Positions 1 through 9,024 of a DNA stretch of 64,000 nucleotides are shown here, in pieces (positions within the stretch are counted from its first letter, which is position 1; every line of letters starts with the position of its first letter). The notes under the pieces are model-generated. The model had not been told where the DNA came from. It ran no database searches and saw nothing but the letters and a program-made list of their open reading frames with translations. The DNA lies in assembly GCF_003019815.1 (NCBI RefSeq), contig NZ_CP027774.1, forward strand, positions 806,001 through 870,000. Direction: 5' to 3'. Source of the DNA: Variovorax sp. PMC12 (GTDB lineage: Bacteria; Pseudomonadota; Gammaproteobacteria; Burkholderiales; Burkholderiaceae_C). A program made the position numbers and the translations under genes.

Positions 1-1280
1 TGGCGCGCAACGCGCGGCCGCTGTCCGCCGCGCACGCGGAGCCGCTGGTGGGCCGCAGCGGGCAGGCCAGCCAGCCGCCGGACTGGCAGGGGCGCGTGCT
101 GCGCTCGCTGGTCGACAAGCCCACGCTGTCGAAGCCCGACCGCTGGCGCGACTACCCGTATCCCTTCGTCTACGGCAACTACGACCCGCAGCTGTTTCCC
201 ACCGAGGACTTCCGCGAATGCTGCGCGCGCAGCCTGGCGCGTTCACAGCTGCCGCACTGGACGCCGGACTTCGAGACCGACGACGTGCCCGACCTCATCG
301 AGCAGATCCGCACGCGACTGTTACCCAAGCGCGGCGTGTTCGCGCTGAAGGAAGAGATCCTGGTCACCATGGGCGCCCAGCATGCCTACTACCTGCTGGC
401 CGAGGCGCTGTTCGACGAGCAGACGCGCGTGGGGCTCGAGGAGCCCGGCCATCCGCATGCACGCAACAGCTTTTCGTTGCGGCAGCCCAAGTGGGTGGAG
501 GTCGATGTCGACGAGGACGGGCTGGTCGTCGATGCGCTGCCCGCGGCCGACTACCTTTTCGTCACACCCTCGCACCAGAGCCCGACGACCGCGACCCTGA
601 GCCTGGAGCGGCGCCAGTGGCTGCTGCGAAAGGCGGAGCTGCAGGACTTCGTGATCATCGAGGACGACTACGAGGCGGAGAACCTGTACGAAGGCACGCC
701 GATGCCCGCGCTCAAGAGCCTGGACAAGACAGGCCGGGTGATCTACGTGGGCTCTGTGTCCAAGAGCCTGTCGCCCGCGCTGCGGCTGGGGTTCATCGTG
801 GCGCCGCGGGCGCTCATCAAGGAACTGCGGGTGATACGCCATGCGATGGTGCGGCATCCGAGTGCGTTCCTGCAGCATGCGTATGCGCTGTTTCTTTCGC
901 TGGGGCACCACGAGTCGCATGCGCGGCGGGTCAACCACGCGATGCAGGAGCGGCTCGCTCTGGCCGCCCAGGCGCTGCGCGACCATCTGCCCGATTTCGA
1001 GTTCCGGCTGCCTTCGGGTGGGGCCTCGATCTGGGTGCAGGCACCGACCTGGGTGGATGCCACGGAGCTGTCGCTGATGGCGCGCAACCACGGCGTGCTG
1101 ATCGAGGCCGGCGATGTGTTCTTCGCGCGGCCGCCGTATCCGTGTCCGTTCTTCCGGCTGAGGCTTTCGTCCATTGCGGCCTCGCAGATTCCGGCGGGCA
1201 TCCGGGCCTTGGGGATGGCCGTGGAGGAACTGGCTCTGGCGCGAGGCGAGAAGAGGCCTGCCGGCGGGCGGACGCACTGA
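1..1280 (+). CDS. MocR-type PLP-dependent regulator/aminotransferase, 5' truncated
   Basis: The reading frame is open to the left edge, so the gene begins outside the window; a GTG at 48 exists but would remove any N-terminal domain. The visible 425 residues are a fold-type I aminotransferase domain: the pyridine/phosphate region includes EDDYEAENLYEG, and the Schiff-base lysine lies in the SVSKSLSPALRLG motif. A linker-like, Pro/Arg-rich stretch precedes it, as in MocR regulators (GntR winged helix, linker, aminotransferase domain), so a DNA-binding domain is probably missing upstream. MocR proteins such as TauR control taurine use, and this gene lies 168 bp before tauABC on the same strand; a link to taurine is inference. 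A stand-alone aminotransferase is the alternative. Confidence 0.8.
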   Translation, partial: ARNARPLSAAHAEPLVGRSGQASQPPDWQGRVLRSLVDKPTLSKPDRWRDYPYPFVYGNYDPQLFPTEDFRECCARSLARSQLPHWTPDFETDDVPDLIEQIRTRLLPKRGVFALKEEILVTMGAQHAYYLLAEALFDEQTRVGLEEPGHPHARNSFSLRQPKWVEVDVDEDGLVVDALPAADYLFVTPSHQSPTTATLSLERRQWLLRKAELQDFVIIEDDYEAENLYEGTPMPALKSLDKTGRVIYVGSVSKSLSPALRLGFIVAPRALIKELRVIRHAMVRHPSAFLQHAYALFLSLGHHESHARRVNHAMQERLALAAQALRDHLPDFEFRLPSGGASIWVQAPTWVDATELSLMARNHGVLIEAGDVFFARPPYPCPFFRLRLSSIAASQIPAGIRALGMAVEELALARGEKRPAGGRTH

Positions 1281-1448
1281 GCCCTTGTCGATGGGGCGCA
1301 GGCTCGCGCGCACCGGTGGCGTGCGCGGCGCACCAGAACGAGGGTAAGTCCTGATCCACTGGCTCTATGCCGACAGCGGCGCTGGTACTTCCTGGCGGCG
1401 GGCGATCGGTGCAAAGTCCGCTTCGATTCACCTTCAGGAGAAACAGAG

Positions 1449-2459
1449 ATGACCTTGTCCCGACGTCTTTCCCTCCAGTGCGCAGCGGCCCTCGCGACCG
1501 CGTTCACGCTCAGCGGCGCGGTGTTCGCGCAAACCAAGGAAGTCACCTTCGCCCACCAGGACATGCTGGTGCCGCTGCGGCTGGTGATGGAATCCGGCGA
1601 GGTCGAGAAGGCCACGGGCTACAAGATCAACTGGCGCATGTTCGCGGGCGGCGGCGACGTGATCCGCGCGATGGCTTCGGGCGACGTGCAGATGGGCGAA
1701 ACCGGCTCCAGCCCGCTCACGGCGGCGGCCAGCCAGGGCCAGGACATCAAGCTGTTCTGGATCTCCGCCGACATCGCGAATGCGGAAGCATTGGTGGCAC
1801 GCAACGGCACCAACATCAACAGCATCAAGGACCTGGCCGGCAAGAAGGTGGCCACGCCCTTCGTGTCGACGGCGCACTACCAGCTCATGGCCGGCATGAA
1901 GATGGACGGCGTCGACGCCAAGAGCGTGAACGTGATGAACATGCGCCCGCCCGAGATCGCGGCGGCCTGGGAGCGCGGCGACATCGACGCGACCTTCATC
2001 TGGGACCCGGTGCTGTCGAAGATCAAGGCCAACGGCAAGACCATCGCCACGTCGGGCAGCATCGGCAAGCGCGGCGCGCCGACCTTCGAGGGCATCGTGG
2101 TCAACGCCAAGTGGGCAGCGGCCAACGAGCCTTTCATGGTGGCCTTCGTGAAGGCGCTGAACCGCGCGAACGAGGAGTACAAGGCCACCGGCAAGAGCTG
2201 GACGCCCGATTCTCCGCAGACCAAGGCCATGGCCAAGTGGACCAAGGCCGACCCGAAGGATGTGGGGGCTGCGATGGCGCTGTACACCTTCCCGACGATG
2301 GCGGAGCAGGTTTCTCCGACCTGGCTGGGCGGTGGTGCCGCGAAGGCGATGGCCAACACGGCGGCCTTCCTGAAGGAGCAGGGGCGGGTGCAGGAGGTGA
2401 AGCCGGACTACAGCGCGTTCGTGACCACTGCCTATGTCGACAAGGCGATGGGGAAGTAG
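1449..2459 (+). CDS. tauA: Taurine/sulfonate ABC transporter substrate-binding protein
   Basis: A 336-residue periplasmic binding protein of the TauA/SsuA (NMT1-like) family, which delivers taurine or related alkanesulfonates to the TauBC permease. A Sec signal peptide is visible (hydrophobic core about residues 9-26, ending SGAVFAQ). The mature chain shows typical TauA features: EVTFAHQDMLVPLRLV at the start, GSSPLTAAASQGQDI, and the TFIWDPVLSKI segment. The start is set by AGGAG at 1437-1441, 7 bases before the ATG. tauB and tauC follow, but a 307-bp repeat-bearing gap separates tauA from tauB. No taurine dioxygenase (tauD) is in the window, so the exact sulfonate is unproven. Confidence 0.88.
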   Translation: MTLSRRLSLQCAAALATAFTLSGAVFAQTKEVTFAHQDMLVPLRLVMESGEVEKATGYKINWRMFAGGGDVIRAMASGDVQMGETGSSPLTAAASQGQDIKLFWISADIANAEALVARNGTNINSIKDLAGKKVATPFVSTAHYQLMAGMKMDGVDAKSVNVMNMRPPEIAAAWERGDIDATFIWDPVLSKIKANGKTIATSGSIGKRGAPTFEGIVVNAKWAAANEPFMVAFVKALNRANEEYKATGKSWTPDSPQTKAMAKWTKADPKDVGAAMALYTFPTMAEQVSPTWLGGGAAKAMANTAAFLKEQGRVQEVKPDYSAFVTTAYVDKAMGK

Positions 2460-2479
2460 TTTTTTGGGGCGCGCTCACG

Positions 2480-2700
2480 CCGACGGGGTACCTTGCTCCG
2501 CGAATGTCCCCCGGGGCTTCGCCCCTCCTCCTTTATTTCGCTGCGCAAGGCACCCCATCGGCGTGATCGTTCAGAGCACTGGCTGATCGACCGCAGACCA
2601 GCAGCGTGCCCAGTGCACAGGGCACCGCGTGCTCCCCGCAGCGAAATAAAGGAGGAGCCCGAAGGGCGGGGGACATTCGCGAGGGGAGTACCCGGTGGCC
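2480..2700. repeat. Large imperfect inverted repeat between tauA and tauB
   Basis: The 307-bp gap 2460-2766 has no convincing gene. Its core is an inverted repeat: left arm 2500-2545 and right arm 2637-2680 match when one is reverse-complemented, sharing the blocks GCGAATGTCCCCC, CTCCTCCTTTATTTCGCTGCG and the inner GC-rich hairpin (GGGGC-TTC-GCCCC at 2513-2525 in the left arm). Weaker similarity continues outward to about 2480 and 2700. The arms flank a spacer of about 91 bases. It resembles a dispersed intergenic palindromic element (REP/MITE-like); no second copy is visible in this window. It could attenuate tauBC expression relative to tauA. Confidence 0.8.
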
Positions 2701-2766
2701 TGTGCACACGCCCCGAATGAGCAACGACAGCAAGCAATCAGACAGCAACCCGCATTGGAGAACTGA

Positions 2767-3555
2767 ATGCCCACGCTAGACATCCGCGACCTCACGGTCA
2801 ACTACGCCGTCAAGGGCGGCACGCTGCAGGCGCTGGCCCCCGTCAACCTCACGATGCACGACGGCGACTTCGTCGTCGCGCTCGGTGCATCGGGCTGCGG
2901 CAAGACCACGCTGCTCAACAGCATCGCGGGCTTTCTGCCGCCTTCCACCGGCGAGATCCTGCTCGACGGCAAACCCGTGGCCGGCCCCGGTGCCGACCGT
3001 GGCGTGGTGTTCCAGAAACATGCGCTGATGCCCTGGCTCAACGTGCGCGACAACGTGGCGCTCGGCCTTCGCCTGAGCGGTGTGGGAAAGGCCGAACGCG
3101 ACCGCATCGCCGAAGAAAAACTCGGCCTCGTCGGCCTGCAGAAATACGCCGACCGCGCCGTGTATGAACTGTCGGGTGGCATGCAGCAGCGCGTGGGCAT
3201 TGCGCGTGCACTGGCCAGCGACCCGGCCGTGCTGCTCATGGACGAGCCCATGGGTGCGCTCGATGCGTTCACGCGCGAGCAGGTACAGGAGATTCTTCTG
3301 CAGGCCTGGTCCAAGTCGAACAAGATGGTTTTCTTCATCACCCACTCGGTGGAAGAGGCACTGTTCCTGGCCACGCGGCTCATCGTGATGAGCCCGAGCC
3401 CGGGGCGCATCTCGCACGTCTACGACGACGTGCCGTTCTCACGCCAGTACCTGTCGCACGGCGATTCGCGCAAGGTGAAGTCGGAGCCCGAGTTCATCCG
3501 CATGCGCGAGGAAGTGCTGTCCATCATCCATCACCGCGAGGCCGCCCATGCATGA
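2767..3555 (+). CDS. tauB: Taurine/sulfonate ABC transporter ATP-binding protein
   Basis: A 262-residue ABC ATPase of the NitT/TauT class that powers sulfonate import. Visible motifs: Walker A GASGCGKT at about 40-47, signature LSGGMQQR at 135-142, Walker B VLLMDEPMGALDA at about 155-167, and the switch histidine in FFITHSVEEA. The length is normal for TauB. The ATG follows GGAG (2757-2760). The stop codon overlaps the start of the permease gene by 8 bases, so the two are probably translationally coupled. Family membership is certain; taurine specificity rests on the adjacent TauA-like binding protein. Confidence 0.9.
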   Translation: MPTLDIRDLTVNYAVKGGTLQALAPVNLTMHDGDFVVALGASGCGKTTLLNSIAGFLPPSTGEILLDGKPVAGPGADRGVVFQKHALMPWLNVRDNVALGLRLSGVGKAERDRIAEEKLGLVGLQKYADRAVYELSGGMQQRVGIARALASDPAVLLMDEPMGALDAFTREQVQEILLQAWSKSNKMVFFITHSVEEALFLATRLIVMSPSPGRISHVYDDVPFSRQYLSHGDSRKVKSEPEFIRMREEVLSIIHHREAAHA

Positions 3556-4444
3556 GGTCGTCACCGTTGCATCGCCCAGCGCCGTCATGACGCAACCGCC
3601 ACCGTCCAAGCTTGCCGCGCCGCCCGCTCCCGCGGCAGCAGGCGCCAAGCTCAAGACCAGCGCCTTCAAGGTGCCGGGCGAGGGCTCGAGCGTGACCATC
3701 AGCGTGGTCACGGTCGTGGCGCTGGTGGCGCTGTGGTTCATCGTCACCAACATGGGCTGGGTCAAGCCGCTCTTCCTGCCCACGCCGCAGGCCGTGTTCC
3801 AGCAGTTCTACGAATACCTCACCGGACAGGCCAACGACAAGCCGCTGTGGCAGCACTTCCTGGCGAGCATGTTCCGCGTGTTCTCGGCCTTCTTCCTGGC
3901 CTGCGCCACGGCCATTCCGGTGGGCATCGCGATGGGCATGAGCCGCTTCTGGCGCGGCATCTTCGATCCCCCGCTGGAGTTCTACAGGCCGTTGCCGCCG
4001 CTGGCCTACCTGCCGCTCATCATCATCTGGTTCGGTATCGACGAGCTGCCGAAGGTGCTGCTGATCTTCCTGAGCTGCTTCGCGCCGCTCGCGCTGGCCG
4101 CGCGCTCGGGCATGCGCAGCGCCTCGCAGGAACAGATCAACGCCGCGTACTCGATGGGTGCGAGCTACATGCAGGTCATCCGCCACGTCATCTTGCCCTC
4201 GGCGCTGCCCGACATCCTGGTGGGCATGCGCATTGCCATCGGCTTCGGCTGGACGACGCTGGTGGCGGCCGAGATGGTGGCCGCCAACATGGGGCTGGGT
4301 CAGATGGTGCTGAACGCGTCGAACTTCCTGCGCACCGACATCGTCATCATGGGCATCATCGTCATCGGCGTGGTGGCCTATCTGTTCGACTTGCTGATGC
4401 GGTGGCTCGAGCGACGCCTTGTGCCCTGGAAAGGGCGCATGTAG
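3548..4444 (+). CDS. tauC: Taurine/sulfonate ABC transporter permease
   Basis: A 298-residue inner-membrane permease of the binding-protein-dependent family (TauC/SsuC). It begins with an about 50-residue Ala/Pro-rich cytoplasmic tail, then a first membrane span (VTISVVTVVALVALWFIV). The EAA loop that docks on the ATPase is visible around AAYSMGASYMQVIRHVILPSALP. The start overlaps tauB by 8 bases; an in-frame alternative is absent, although a second ATG lies 4 bases on in another frame. The 3' end overlaps the convergent LysR gene by 83 bp, unusually long for two real genes. Confidence 0.88.
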   Translation: MHEVVTVASPSAVMTQPPPSKLAAPPAPAAAGAKLKTSAFKVPGEGSSVTISVVTVVALVALWFIVTNMGWVKPLFLPTPQAVFQQFYEYLTGQANDKPLWQHFLASMFRVFSAFFLACATAIPVGIAMGMSRFWRGIFDPPLEFYRPLPPLAYLPLIIIWFGIDELPKVLLIFLSCFAPLALAARSGMRSASQEQINAAYSMGASYMQVIRHVILPSALPDILVGMRIAIGFGWTTLVAAEMVAANMGLGQMVLNASNFLRTDIVIMGIIVIGVVAYLFDLLMRWLERRLVPWKGRM

Positions 4445-5378
4445 GCGGCGACACCGGCGATGGCGCGGGCATGGGCGGCAGCACCGGGTCACTGTCTTCA
4501 ATGACCATCGACTGTTCGAGGAAATCCAGCATCGCCCGCATCGCCGCGCTGTTGTGGCGGCGCTGCGAATACGCCGCGTACAGCCAGTGATCGCGCGGCA
4601 TGTGCTCGCGCAGCACCGGCACCAGCGCACCGCGCTCCAGGTGCGACTGCGCCAGCGGCTCCGGCACGTAGGCCACGCCCACGCCGCGCAACGCCAGCTC
4701 GATCAGCGCCACGGCATCGTTGGCCTCCATGCGGCTGTGCACCGCCACCTCGTGCGCCTTCCCGCCGGTCTCGAAGGGCAGGTGCGTGGTCGGCATCGAG
4801 GCATAGCTCAGCACGTCGTGCCGGCCCATGTCTTCCGGCACCTGGGGAATTCCGCGCTGTGCCCAGTAGGCGGGCGAGGCGCACACCACCATGTCGAACT
4901 GCACCAGCCGGCGGACGATGAGGTTCATGTCGTCGATGCGCCCGCCGGTCAAGTGAATGTCGATGCCTTCGCCGATCAGGTCGACCTCGCCGTTGGTGAA
5001 GACCAGGCTCACATACACATCGGGGTAGAGCTTGATGAACTCGGCGATTACGTCGGACATCCACCCCGCGATCAGCCCGTGCGGCGCGCTCATGCGCAGC
5101 CTTCCGCGCGGATGCGAGCCGTGCGCCTGCAGGTCGTTGAGCGTGTTCTCGGCCATCGTCACCAGTTCGGTGCTGCGGTCGAGCAACACCTGGCCGGCGT
5201 CGGTGAGGCTCAGGGAGCGGGTGGAGCGGTTCAGCAGGCGCACGCCGCTGCGGGTTTCGAGTTCCGCGACGTAGCGGCTGACCGTGGCTTTCGACATGCC
5301 CAGAGAAATCGCCGCGCGGGAAAAGCTGCGCCGAAACGCAACTTCGCGAAATGTTTTGATGAGATCGAGACCGTCCAT
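4362..5378 (-). CDS. LysR-family transcriptional regulator with long C-terminal tail
   Basis: A 338-residue LysR-type regulator. The N-terminal winged helix (MDGLDLIKTFREVAFRRSF through SRAAISLGMSKATVSRYV) is followed by a co-inducer-binding domain containing GIDIHLTGGRIDDMN and LALRGVGVAYVPEPLA. The ATG at 5378 places the helix-turn-helix at the usual position; upstream in-frame starts would add unrelated residues. The family is normally about 300 residues: here the last ~28 residues (Arg/Ala/Pro-rich) lie opposite the end of tauC and look like readthrough of antisense sequence, so the functional protein probably ends earlier. The target is unknown. Confidence 0.82.
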   Translation of the reverse strand: MDGLDLIKTFREVAFRRSFSRAAISLGMSKATVSRYVAELETRSGVRLLNRSTRSLSLTDAGQVLLDRSTELVTMAENTLNDLQAHGSHPRGRLRMSAPHGLIAGWMSDVIAEFIKLYPDVYVSLVFTNGEVDLIGEGIDIHLTGGRIDDMNLIVRRLVQFDMVVCASPAYWAQRGIPQVPEDMGRHDVLSYASMPTTHLPFETGGKAHEVAVHSRMEANDAVALIELALRGVGVAYVPEPLAQSHLERGALVPVLREHMPRDHWLYAAYSQRRHNSAAMRAMLDFLEQSMVIEDSDPVLPPMPAPSPVSPPTCALSRAQGVARATASASRTDRPPRR

Positions 5379-5548
5379 GGTGGCCGGATTGTTCCAGCTT
5401 CCTGATCCGGGGTTTTTCGCGGGGGCATCGTCTGGCTGGGGCTCGCGGCGGCGCTTGTCTGCCTGCGCCATGGATGCGCCTGCCATGTGCGTCTTGTGGT
5501 CCGGAGCTTCCTGAATCAGCTGCCAACCGCCGCCAATTCGCCTTCCCC

Positions 5549-6442
5549 CTACGGCGAATCTTGAAATGCATTGACCAGAAAGTCGACCATCACCCGCACC
5601 TTTGCACTGAGGTGTCGGCGGCTTGCGTAGATCGCCAGGATGTCGATGGGTGGCATGCGATAACCGGGCATGACCTCGACCAATCGTCCGGCCTGCACAT
5701 CGTGGCCCACCACGAAGCTCGGCTGCCATATGACGCCGACGCCTGCGAGTGCCGCGGCTCGAGCAGTATGGCCGTTGTTGGCCCGCAAGGCCCAGCGCAC
5801 GCGCACGGATTCCAGTGTTCCGCCGGGGCCGGCGAACTGCCACTCATCGGATGTCGCGCCGTACGTGTAGCCCAGGCACAGGTGCCGCGAAAGGTCCGCC
5901 GGGACCTTGGGCATGCCATGGGTCGCGAGGTATTCGGGCGAGGCGCAGACCAGGTTCTGCGAGCGGCCGAGGCGCCGTGCGATATGGTTTCCCGACGTGG
6001 TCCGCGAGATGCGTATCGCCAGGTCGTAGCCCTCTTCGACGATGTCGACCACGCGGTCGATGAGCGCGATGTCCAGCTCGACATCGGGATACTTCGCCAT
6101 GAACTGCGGCCACAGGGGCGCCAGCACGAGGCTGCCGAAACTCAGCGGCGCGTTGATGCGCAGGCGCCCACGCGGCTGGAGCGACGCGGTGGTGGCCAGC
6201 GCTTCGGTCTCCGCCACTTCTTCCAGAATCGACTTCGCCCGGTCGAACAATGCTTCACCCCCTTCGGTGAGCGACAGGCGGCGCGACGTGCGGTTGATCA
6301 GCCGTGTGCGCAAGTGGGCTTCCAACTCGTTGACGTAGCGCGTCACGTTGGCCGGGGAGGTGTCCAGCGCGTCGGCCGCCTTGGTGAAACTGCCCCGCGC
6401 GACCACCGTGACGAACACCTCGTAAGCACGCAATCGGTCCAT
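5549..6442 (-). CDS. LysR-family transcriptional regulator, divergent from hydrolase/SDR pair
   Basis: A 297-residue LysR-type regulator: helix-turn-helix at about 15-38 (GSFTKAADALDTSPANVTRYV), then the PBP-like effector domain (RINAPLSFGSLVLAPLWPQF, EEGYDLAIRISR, LAGVGVIWQPSFVVG). The ATG at 6442 gives the canonical MDRLRAYEVF start; the longer reading begins at a TTG and adds only five residues. It is transcribed away from the exported hydrolase gene at 6563, the usual arrangement for a LysR regulator controlling a divergent operon. It resembles the CrgA/PtxR-like subgroup that often governs dehydrogenase or hydrolase genes; the effector is unknown. Confidence 0.85.
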   Translation of the reverse strand: MDRLRAYEVFVTVVARGSFTKAADALDTSPANVTRYVNELEAHLRTRLINRTSRRLSLTEGGEALFDRAKSILEEVAETEALATTASLQPRGRLRINAPLSFGSLVLAPLWPQFMAKYPDVELDIALIDRVVDIVEEGYDLAIRISRTTSGNHIARRLGRSQNLVCASPEYLATHGMPKVPADLSRHLCLGYTYGATSDEWQFAGPGGTLESVRVRWALRANNGHTARAAALAGVGVIWQPSFVVGHDVQAGRLVEVMPGYRMPPIDILAIYASRRHLSAKVRVMVDFLVNAFQDSP

Positions 6443-6459
6443 GGGCGTCGGTTCCAATC

Positions 6460-6476
6460 ATTCATGAAAGCTGAAT
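6460..6476. promoter_or_regulatory. Candidate LysR operator (T-N11-A dyad)
   Basis: ATTCA-N7-TGAAT is a perfect 5-bp dyad that contains a TTCA-N7-TGAA (T-N11-A) core, the LysR recognition form. It sits in the 120-bp divergent gap between the LysR start at 6442 and the hydrolase start at 6563. Position and symmetry support an autoregulatory site; binding is inferred. Confidence 0.45.
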
Positions 6477-6562
6477 GAGTAAACCACTTTTGGGGCCTTT
6501 GTGGAAGTGAAGCTGAATCATAAATTCTCCTCACCCCAGACACCGACAGAAAGGATCTCAGC

Positions 6563-7510
6563 ATGACCGATACCCATCCCATCCCCACCCGCCGCGCGCT
6601 GCTCGCTGGAGCAATGGCGGCTGGTGCCGCGCTGACCATGGGCGCCACGGCGCACGCCGCACCTGTCGTCGACGCGGTGCCAGGCTTCCGCGCAGGCACG
6701 GCAGAGGTGAACGGCACCCGCATCCACTACCGCATTGGCGGGATCGGGCCGGCCGTGGTGCTGCTGCACGGCTACGCCGAGACCGGGCACATGTGGAACC
6801 CGCTGATGCCGCTGCTGGCGAAAACGCACACCGTGGTCGTGCCCGACCTCCGGGGCGCCGGCAGTTCGTCGAAGCCCGAGACGGGGTACGGCAAGAAGAA
6901 CATGGCGGTCGACATCCACGAGCTCGTCCGGTCGCTCGGCATTCGAAGCGCCAGCATCGTCGGCCACGACATCGGCCTGATGGTGGCCTACGCGTATGCC
7001 GCGCAGTTTCCTTCCGAGACCGACAAGGTGGTGCTCATGGACGCGTTCCTGCCCGGCATCGGCGAATGGCAGAAGGTCTGGCTCCTGCGCGACCTCTGGC
7101 ATTTCCATTTCCACGGCAAGACGCCGCTGGCGCTTGTGAGCGGGCGAGAACGCATCTACTTCGAGCATTTCTGGAACGACTTTGCGGCCGACCCGAATCA
7201 CTCGGTGCCGGAAGCCGATCGCCGGTTCTATGCCAAGGCCTACGCGCAGCCGGGCGGCATGCGTGCCGGATTCGAATACTTCAAGGCCTTCGAGCAGGAC
7301 GCCGCCGAGTTTGCGGAAATGGGCAAGACGCCGCTGCCCATGCCGATGCTGGTCCTCTCCGGCGAAAAGGCCGGCGGGACTTTTCTTATCGAACAGGGCA
7401 AGATGGTCGCAACCAACGTGCAGGGCGTGATCGTCAAAGGGTCCGGGCACTGGCTCATGGAAGAGGCGCCGGACCAGGTCATACCGGCATTGATCACCTT
7501 CCTCGGCTAG
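6563..7510 (+). CDS. Exported alpha/beta hydrolase, epoxide hydrolase-like
   Basis: A 315-residue alpha/beta hydrolase with a Tat-type leader: twin arginine in PTRRALLAGAMAAGAA near residue 10 and a cleavage-like ATAHA end near 32. The oxyanion motif HGYAETG is at about 69-75 and the nucleophile elbow is VGHDIG with Asp136, so the nucleophile is aspartate, as in epoxide hydrolases and haloalkane dehalogenases rather than serine esterases. A catalytic-type histidine lies in GSGHWLMEE near the C-terminus. It would act in the periplasm. The next gene is an SDR 63 bp downstream, and a LysR regulator is divergent. The substrate is unknown. Confidence 0.82.
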   Translation: MTDTHPIPTRRALLAGAMAAGAALTMGATAHAAPVVDAVPGFRAGTAEVNGTRIHYRIGGIGPAVVLLHGYAETGHMWNPLMPLLAKTHTVVVPDLRGAGSSSKPETGYGKKNMAVDIHELVRSLGIRSASIVGHDIGLMVAYAYAAQFPSETDKVVLMDAFLPGIGEWQKVWLLRDLWHFHFHGKTPLALVSGRERIYFEHFWNDFAADPNHSVPEADRRFYAKAYAQPGGMRAGFEYFKAFEQDAAEFAEMGKTPLPMPMLVLSGEKAGGTFLIEQGKMVATNVQGVIVKGSGHWLMEEAPDQVIPALITFLG

Positions 7511-7573
7511 CCTGAGGGCTCGAACAGTGGAACTCAACGGGCACAAACGTCGAATCGACAAAGGAGAATCAAC

Positions 7574-8365
7574 ATGGACCTTCAACTCAACGGCAAGCTC
7601 GCGCTGGTGAGTGGCAGCACCGCCGGAATCGGTTACGCCATCGCGCGCACGCTGGCCCAGGAGGGCGCAAGCGTGATCGTGAACGGCAGATCGCAGGCGG
7701 CGGTCGACGAAGCGGTGGAGCGCATCCGCTCGGAAACGCAAGGCACGGTGCTCGGCCATGCCGGCGACCTCAGCCGGGCCGACGCCGCCGAGGAGGCGGT
7801 GCGCCGTCACCCCGGCATCGGCATCCTCGTCAACAACCTGGGCATCTTCGAGGCCAAGGCCTTCGAAGATATTCCGGATGAAGATTGGCAGCGCTTCTTC
7901 GACGTGAACGTGCTGAGCGGCGTGCGCCTTGCGCGCCTGGTGCTGCCGGAGATGAAGCGAGCGAACTGGGGAAGGATCATCTTCATCTCGAGCGAGAGCG
8001 CAGTGCAGATACCCACCGAGATGATCCATTACGGCATGACCAAGACCGCGCAGCTTGCGGTTTCGCGTGGGCTTGCGGAATCGGTCGCCGGCACGAACAT
8101 CACGGTCAACAGCGTGCTTCCGGGCCCGACGAAATCGCGCGGCGTCGGCGACTTCGTGGAAGGCATGGCGCGATCGAGCGACAAGAGCTTCGAGCAGGTC
8201 GAAGCGGAGTTCTTCGATCACGTCCGCCCGACATCGCTGATCAAGCGCTTCGCTTCGCCGCAGGAGGTGGCCTCGCTGGTGGCCTACGTGGCAAGCCCGC
8301 TCGCTTCAGCAACCACGGGCGCGGCACTTCGCGTCGACGGCGGTGTGGTCAAGAGTGCCTTCTGA
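7574..8365 (+). CDS. SDR-family oxidoreductase
   Basis: A 263-residue classical short-chain dehydrogenase/reductase. Cofactor motif SGSTAGIG at about 14-21, structural NNLG, catalytic serine in ISSES and YGMTK as the YxxxK pair; C-terminal RVDGGVVKSAF is typical of the FabG-like group. AAGGAGAAT lies just before the ATG. It follows the epoxide hydrolase-like gene and probably shares its LysR-controlled promoter, so it may oxidise or reduce the hydrolysis product. The substrate cannot be read from sequence. Confidence 0.85.
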   Translation: MDLQLNGKLALVSGSTAGIGYAIARTLAQEGASVIVNGRSQAAVDEAVERIRSETQGTVLGHAGDLSRADAAEEAVRRHPGIGILVNNLGIFEAKAFEDIPDEDWQRFFDVNVLSGVRLARLVLPEMKRANWGRIIFISSESAVQIPTEMIHYGMTKTAQLAVSRGLAESVAGTNITVNSVLPGPTKSRGVGDFVEGMARSSDKSFEQVEAEFFDHVRPTSLIKRFASPQEVASLVAYVASPLASATTGAALRVDGGVVKSAF

Positions 8366-8636
8366 CCCGAGGCATTTGCGACGGCGATCGGAATCTGTCC
8401 GAGCTTGGTGCGCAACAGGCACACACTGAAGATGCCGCCGGGAACATTCAACGTTTGCAAGCTTTTGAAGCTGACCTGTTCGCCCAAGTAGTATCGGAGG
8501 CTGGTCTCCAGCGAGCGCCTGATCTGACCGCAGCCAGGCTTGGCAACAAGCCTGCGCGACAGGCCCCGTGCGCTCTCGGGAGGATTGCCGATCCGTTCCC
8601 CGAGGGGAGAGCGTCAGTCATGGCGCAACCGACGAA

Positions 8637-8993
8637 ATGCGACAAGTCATCTACTACTCGCTGATGCTCCTGCTGGGCTTCTTCTGGTACCGGTATGGGC
8701 AGAAGCTTCTTCGCCAGGGGCCTCGAGACGAGAACGACGAACTCGCCAAGGGGCCATTGGGTCCCGTGGGCCTGCTGATGTCCGCCGGCATTGCCTGCAC
8801 CCTGTTTTTCTTCATGATGCGCGGATTGATCCGCCGCGAGATCCCGTGTGTTGGAAAAGGCTGCCAGAGCCAGCTTTACACCCTGGCTGCGAATGCGGCC
8901 GACTACTGGGCCAACATGTTCTTCCTGCTTTGGATGGTGCTCGGCCTCGGCTATGCGGTGTACGTGACGCTCAGGATCTGGTTGCGGCCGTAG
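8637..8993 (+). CDS. Small membrane protein of unknown function
   Basis: A 118-residue protein with three predicted membrane spans: IYYSLMLLLGFFWY near the start, GLLMSAGIACTLFFFMMRG in the middle, and MFFLLWMVLGLGYAVYV near the end. A loop contains a Cys pair (PCVGKGCQ). I chose the ATG at 8637 because it begins just before the first span; the frame extends upstream to 8568 with sequence that is not protein-like. I do not recognise the family. It converges on the CHASE2 kinase gene with a 31-bp gap. Confidence 0.6.
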   Translation: MRQVIYYSLMLLLGFFWYRYGQKLLRQGPRDENDELAKGPLGPVGLLMSAGIACTLFFFMMRGLIRREIPCVGKGCQSQLYTLAANAADYWANMFFLLWMVLGLGYAVYVTLRIWLRP

Positions 8994-9024
8994 CGCCGTT
9001 TCGACCAGGACTTCGCAGGCCATG

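Noticed and set aside
2432..2801. Small open frames in the tauA-tauB gap
   Set aside because: Several overlapping short frames come from the inverted repeat's sequence and lack ribosome sites or protein-like composition.
8366..8636. Possible small gene downstream of the SDR
   Set aside because: Frames here are short with no ribosome site or recognisable sequence; treated as intergenic.
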